A stretch of DNA of 64,000 nt. Origin: Chryseobacterium sp. MA9 (lineage in GTDB: Bacteria > Bacteroidota > Bacteroidia > Flavobacteriales > Weeksellaceae). The notes beneath the pieces were generated by a model, which saw nothing but the letters and a program-made list of their open reading frames with translations, searched no databases and was not told where the DNA came from. Positions 60,887-64,000 of the stretch are shown here, one piece after another (position 1 is the first letter of the stretch; each line of letters begins with the position of its first letter). The stretch covers positions 310,001 to 374,000 of the forward strand of contig NZ_CP075170.1 of NCBI RefSeq assembly GCF_024399315.1, written 5' to 3'. The position numbers and the translations under genes were made by a program.

Positions 60887-61678
60887 TTAAATTGTTGGTA
60901 CTGTGCCACCATCGATTACGAATTCAGTTCCTGATAAATAGCCGGCTCTTGGTGATACAAGAAAACTAACTAATTCAGCTACTTCTTTTGGTTCGGCAGG
61001 TCTACCGAAAGGTATTCCACCTAATGCATCTATTACACTTTGTTGCGCTTCTTCTACAGTACTGTTTGCGTTTCTTGCAATTTCGCCCAGCCAGGCTTCA
61101 GATGCTGTCGTATTGATCCAGCCTGGCGAAACAGTCAGAACCCGAACACCTTTAGGGGTAACTTCGTTTGATAAACTTTTACTATAGTTTCTCAAAGCTG
61201 CTTTTGCAGCTGCATAAGGCAAAGTTGAATCGTACAAAGGGAGTTTACCCTGGATGGAAGCAATGTGAATGATAACACCACTTTTCCTATCGATCATTTG
61301 TGGTAAAAAACCTCTGTCCAGTCGAACAGGAGCAAGCAAATTAGCTTGTAGAGTTGATTCCCAATCTTTATCTGTTAATGTAGTAAAGCCGCCGGCGGGT
61401 GTTGATGATCCACCAAGGTTATTTACAAGAATATCCAGCCTTCCATAAGTAGACAATACTTCGCTGATTACTTTTTGTGTTCCTTCTGCCTTGCTCAGGT
61501 CGGAGGCAATAAAATGCAGATTGCTGTTTTCTTTTTCAGGTGCATTTCTAGCAGAAATGATAACTGTTGCGCCAGCTTGTAGCAACCTTTCTGCAATTGC
61601 TTTTCCTGCTCCTTTTGTACCTCCTGTTACCAATGCAATCTTGCCTGATAACTCATTGTTGAAATTAAATTGTTCCAT
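60887..61678 (-). CDS. SDR family oxidoreductase
   Basis: 263 residues with complete SDR motifs: TGGTKGAGKAIA, NNLGG, IASIQ (catalytic Ser) and YAAAK (Tyr, Lys), and a C-terminal LSGTEFVIDGG. Such enzymes reduce carbonyls with NAD(P)H. Its promoter is divergent from the HxlR gene, which is the likely regulator. HxlR-regulated SDRs commonly answer aldehyde or quinone stress (inference). Confidence 0.9.
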   Translation of the reverse strand: MEQFNFNNELSGKIALVTGGTKGAGKAIAERLLQAGATVIISARNAPEKENSNLHFIASDLSKAEGTQKVISEVLSTYGRLDILVNNLGGSSTPAGGFTTLTDKDWESTLQANLLAPVRLDRGFLPQMIDRKSGVIIHIASIQGKLPLYDSTLPYAAAKAALRNYSKSLSNEVTPKGVRVLTVSPGWINTTASEAWLGEIARNANSTVEEAQQSVIDALGGIPFGRPAEPKEVAELVSFLVSPRAGYLSGTEFVIDGGTVPTI

Positions 61679-61699
61679 TTTTTAGAATTATTTATAGGA

Positions 61700-61730
61700 C
61701 AAAATTGGGGTATAAAAACAGTTTGCACAA
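61700..61730 (-). promoter_or_regulatory. Promoter of the SDR-NTF2 operon
   Basis: Minus strand TTG (61728-61730), 20-nt spacer, CAATTTTG (61700-61707): one mismatch from consensus, 21 nt upstream of the SDR start. Confidence 0.55.
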
Positions 61731-61771
61731 GTACGGAATTACGATTCATATAGGGATAAATTATTCCCCTA

Positions 61772-61802
61772 TTGCACTAATCGGAACATACGTTTAATTT
61801 TG
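61772..61802 (+). promoter_or_regulatory. Promoter of the HxlR gene
   Basis: TTG (61772-61774), 20-nt spacer, TAATTTTG (61795-61802): perfect -7 match. The ATG is only 5 nt after it, so the transcript would be nearly leaderless. Confidence 0.7.
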
Positions 61803-61806
61803 CAAT

Positions 61807-62190
61807 ATGTATGAGAGAAAAATAATACCGAACTTAAATTGCGGTCTTGATCTGATCGGTGAAGTACTGTATGGTAAATGGAAAATACGTTTGCTTTGGT
61901 TTATTGATCAGGGGCATAAAAGACCAAGTGAATTACAGCGTAAGATACCGGATGCAACACGACGGGTTTTAAACATTCAGTTAAAGGAATTGGAAGATCA
62001 CGAATTGGTTACAAAGAAAATTTATCCGGTCGTGCCTCCAAAAGTAGAGTACAGCTTAACTGAGTTTGGTAAAAGTTTGATTCCTGTAATAAGTATTTTA
62101 GGTCAATGGGCAGATCAACATGAGGATCGGCTAAGAACGTTGATTTTAAAAAGAATTCAAGGTTCTGCTGATCTAGAAAATTTCAGCTAA
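61807..62190 (+). CDS. HxlR family transcriptional regulator
   Basis: 127 residues, single winged helix with the HxlR pattern: LIGEVLYGKWKIRLLWFIDQGHKRPSELQRKIPDATRRVLNIQLKELEDHELV and YPVVPPKVEYSLTEFG. A Cys at residue 12, N-terminal to the first helix, is where redox-sensing HxlR proteins such as HypR/YodB carry their sensor cysteine. It probably controls the divergent SDR/NTF2-like genes. The mRNA leader is predicted to be almost absent. Confidence 0.92.
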   Translation: MYERKIIPNLNCGLDLIGEVLYGKWKIRLLWFIDQGHKRPSELQRKIPDATRRVLNIQLKELEDHELVTKKIYPVVPPKVEYSLTEFGKSLIPVISILGQWADQHEDRLRTLILKRIQGSADLENFS

Positions 62191-62478
62191 ATTAATCTCA
62201 CAAAACGATCAGCCATGTAAGACAATAACACCCAAAAAAAGGGAATATTATTGCGATCACTGCGGTGGTCCCGGAAAATAGAATAACTTATATTATTAGT
62301 TAAGCTGTAGGTACTTCAGGGTAGGCTCATTTTTTTTAAATCTTTTTTAACCAAAGATGCCTAAATATGTAAGTAACATGTAGACAAAATTGTTTTAATT
62401 CTTGCATGGTAGTGAGCTTCTTCTGTCTGCTGGTTAAACAATCCAGCTGCATATATTAGAAAAAGTGTTAATTTTTTT
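62191..62478. other. Intergenic region between HxlR and TetR genes
   Basis: No gene I can support. A short plus-strand frame ending near 62279 reads KKREYYCDHCGGPGK before a stop, resembling a zinc-ribbon end, but has no start; possibly debris. No clear terminator for the HxlR gene. Confidence 0.3.
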
Positions 62479-62500
62479 TAATCGAATGATTATTCGATTA
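62479..62500. promoter_or_regulatory. TetR-type operator before the tetR gene
   Basis: TAATCGAAT, GATT, ATTCGATTA: perfect 9-bp arms with a 4-nt centre. It overlaps the -7 element at 62499-62506. A 19-of-22 match lies upstream of the VOC gene. Confidence 0.78.
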
Positions 62501-62506
62501 TATTTG
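62499..62506 (+). promoter_or_regulatory. -7 promoter element of the tetR gene
   Basis: TATATTTG matches TAnnTTTG perfectly, and its end is 4 nt before the GTG start at 62511. The operator covers it. Confidence 0.6.
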
Positions 62507-62510
62507 CAGA

Positions 62511-63098
62511 GTGAGATTAAAAGATGACAAAAAGGAATTGATCATTCGGCAGGAAGCCATAAAGATGATCGTCGAAAGTGGCTTTGATGGATTTAGTATG
62601 CAGAAACTGGCAAAAAAGGCTGCTATTTCTCCATCTACCATTTATGTTTACTTTAAAAGCCGTGAAGATCTGGTAAATCAGCTCTATATTGATGTGCATA
62701 ACAGATTTGAAAAGGAAGCATTGATAGGGTTTGATGCTCATCTGAAATTTGAAGAAGGATTGTGGCTTCAATGGAAAAACCGACTTGAAAATATTTTACG
62801 AAATCCTTTGGAATACCGTTTCCATGAACAATTTAGGAATTCTCCACTGATCAATATGAATGGAATGCAGCAAACTGTTTTCAGGAAAATAATGAATGAT
62901 TTTGTTAAAAATGCAGTGATACGTAAAGAGATACCGGATTTACCAATTGAGGTGTTTTGGACTGTCGCTTATGGACCTTTTTATACACTCATCAAATTCC
63001 ATCTTGATAAAGCTACAATGTCCGGTAAACCATTTTCATTGACTGTCCAAAATTTACGTCAAACTTTCGAGCTGGTAGCAAAAGCATTGCGCTTATAA
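62511..63098 (+). CDS. TetR family transcriptional regulator
   Basis: 195 residues if started at GTG 62511; this start is needed to include the first helix of the HTH. The N-terminal domain has RQEAIKMIVESGFDGFSMQKLAKKAAISPSTIYVYFKSREDLV, standard for the family, and a helical ligand domain follows. A palindrome covers its promoter and a near-copy precedes the next gene, so it likely represses itself and the VOC gene. The start codon is so close to the -7 element that the mRNA may be leaderless. Confidence 0.9.
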   Translation: MRLKDDKKELIIRQEAIKMIVESGFDGFSMQKLAKKAAISPSTIYVYFKSREDLVNQLYIDVHNRFEKEALIGFDAHLKFEEGLWLQWKNRLENILRNPLEYRFHEQFRNSPLINMNGMQQTVFRKIMNDFVKNAVIRKEIPDLPIEVFWTVAYGPFYTLIKFHLDKATMSGKPFSLTVQNLRQTFELVAKALRL

Positions 63099-63111
63099 AA
63101 ATTTTAAATTT

Positions 63112-63133
63112 TAATCGAATGAATGTTCGATAA
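63112..63133. promoter_or_regulatory. TetR-type operator before the VOC gene
   Basis: TAATCGAAT, GAAT, GTTCGATAA: same layout as 62479-62500 (19 of 22 bases), 24 nt before the VOC start codon. Confidence 0.72.
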
Positions 63134-63157
63134 TATATAACCTTTTAAATTGATATT

Positions 63158-63517
63158 ATGACAATTAATCACTTAAACCTCGTCGTTACCGATGTTAGTA
63201 AATCGGTTCTTTTTTTTGAGAAATATTTTGAATTCACTTGTGAGCTTATAAAAGGAGAGCACATAATTGCTATATTAAGTAATAAAGAAAATTTTACACT
63301 CGTTCTAATGAACAGTAAAAATGAAGATACCACATATCCAAAAGACTTCCATATAGGTTTTATTTTAGATGATCTAAAAGCGGTCGATGATCTGCATCAA
63401 AAATTGATTAAAGGTGGTATAGCAATAAGCCAGTCGCCTAGAAAAATCCGGAACAGTTATGCTTTCTACTTCTGGTTCGAAAATATATTTATTGAAGTAG
63501 GACATTACCTTTCCTAG
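63158..63517 (+). CDS. VOC family protein
   Basis: 119 residues, one VOC domain: a first half-repeat TINHLNLVVTDVSKSVLFFEKYF and a second with DFHIGFILDDLKAVDDLHQKL and YAFYFWFENIFIEVGHYL. Metal-binding His/Glu are possible (His3 or His4, Glu in FIEVGH). Likely a small lyase, isomerase or drug-binding protein. It is in the TetR unit, controlled by the shared operator. Confidence 0.8.
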   Translation: MTINHLNLVVTDVSKSVLFFEKYFEFTCELIKGEHIIAILSNKENFTLVLMNSKNEDTTYPKDFHIGFILDDLKAVDDLHQKLIKGGIAISQSPRKIRNSYAFYFWFENIFIEVGHYLS

Positions 63518-64000
63518 ATTTGCAAGATTTTAGAAGTTGGGATTGAATATTTTTTAATTATTTCCTTGTATAATCACTTCGGAAGAAAGCACCCTTTCAA
63601 TTGCGACATAAGCTTTTTCATTACTTGCAAATTCGGCTATTGTAGGAATTGTTCTTTGAGCGGTTTTGGGGTTTGAATAAAAATTTAGCTGAACAGCCTA
63701 CACTTACTTCACTATTCTGAAAAATTATTCCATTCATATTTTTAGCACATCATATGAAGATGGAAAGGTCTGGAATGAATTATAGTTAATGATATCCCTT
63801 AATATATAGTTGGTTTTGGAGGGAGAGATGGGCAGCTTGGATATGTTAAAAATCATCATTTTGCTCCGGTCGAAGATCAAGATGAGCTGGTTAAAGCTGT
63901 TAGTACGAGCATTTTAGAAGTCTTAATGATGAATGGCGGATCTGGACACTTCATTGACCACTAGTCATCAGGCTTCGGGGATAAATGCACTGAACCTGAC
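63518..64000. other. Degenerate region with gene-like fragments
   Basis: No intact gene. Two open frames without starts look like remnants: minus strand, ending near 63565, with a translated stretch FASNEKAYVAIERVLSSEV; and plus strand 63803-63964, reading GFGGRDGQLGYVKNHHF and SILEVLMMNGGSGHFIDH to a TAG. I recognise neither. The window ends here. Confidence 0.4.

Noticed and set aside
1..64000. CRISPR array, complete insertion sequence, prophage, or restriction/defence island
   Set aside because: No regularly spaced repeats, transposase, phage structural or defence genes were seen on either strand.

Overview
The window looks like a chromosomal segment of a Flavobacteriia bacterium, most likely Chryseobacterium or a close Weeksellaceae relative. 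The grounds are the AT-rich DNA, a SusC/SusD pair, weak Shine-Dalgarno sites, several promoters of the Bacteroidota type (TTG, 17-23 nt, TAnnTTTG), DUF2723/GT117 and DUF4249 proteins, and overall protein character. The genus call is inference.

Region 1 (1-21.9 kb) is a nearly complete pectin utilisation locus. A leftward operon reads susC, susD, pectin methylesterase (CE8), pectate lyase (PL1), a DUF4861 protein, an unsaturated glucuronyl hydrolase (GH105) and a GH43 gene cut by the window edge. A rightward arm reads kduI, kduD, uxaC, kdgK, kdgA, an ExuT-like transporter, uxaB and uxaA. Extracellular enzymes de-esterify and cleave pectin, SusCD imports oligomers, GH105 releases unsaturated uronate, and the rightward genes take galacturonate and DKI to KDG, KDPG, then pyruvate and glyceraldehyde-3-phosphate. 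Two near-identical LacI-type palindromes with core AATCGATT lie just downstream of the predicted divergent promoters; a LacI-family gene at the end of the locus is the obvious candidate regulator.

Region 2 (22.3-25 kb) is an arsenic operon: arsR, a DUF6428 protein with a Cys-rich tail, an ArsC/LMW-PTP-like reductase and Acr3. A 19-bp ArsR-type operator occurs identically before arsR and before the structural genes.

Region 3 (25-46 kb) is mixed: exported class II cAMP phosphodiesterase, lipoprotein agmatine deiminase, AraC/GyrI regulator, a MoxR-like ATPase with its VWA partner, DUF2000, a MarR-GNAT fusion, a flavin amine oxidase, a histidine kinase/LuxR-type response regulator pair, an ACT-domain protein, a lipoprotein hydrolase, a VOC protein, a TonB receptor/DUF4249 pair, a membrane thioredoxin and a SUKH-like protein. 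A truncated thioesterase lies after DUF2000.

Region 4 (46-59.4 kb): a Crp/Fnr gene followed by two tandem CRP-type boxes and a frameshifted ridA, an SDR lacking the usual Tyr/Lys, a large GT117/DUF2723 protein, an AraC gene divergent from a TolC-EmrA-EmrB type efflux operon, two DJ-1/PfpI genes (one a GlxA-type regulator), and a MarR gene with its operator and a membrane protein.

Region 5 (59.6-64 kb): tRNA-Lys(UUU) with a textbook promoter and terminator, directly followed by a truncated large serine recombinase gene, then small stress/regulator genes (NTF2-like, SDR, HxlR, TetR, VOC) and gene debris. This looks like an eroded accessory segment beside a tRNA. I saw no CRISPR array, complete insertion sequence, rRNA or prophage, and I cannot point to a clearly new multi-gene system. 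The best leads are the paired operators, gene remnants, a possible small RNA/small-peptide locus at about 38.5-38.9 kb, and leaderless-gene candidates.
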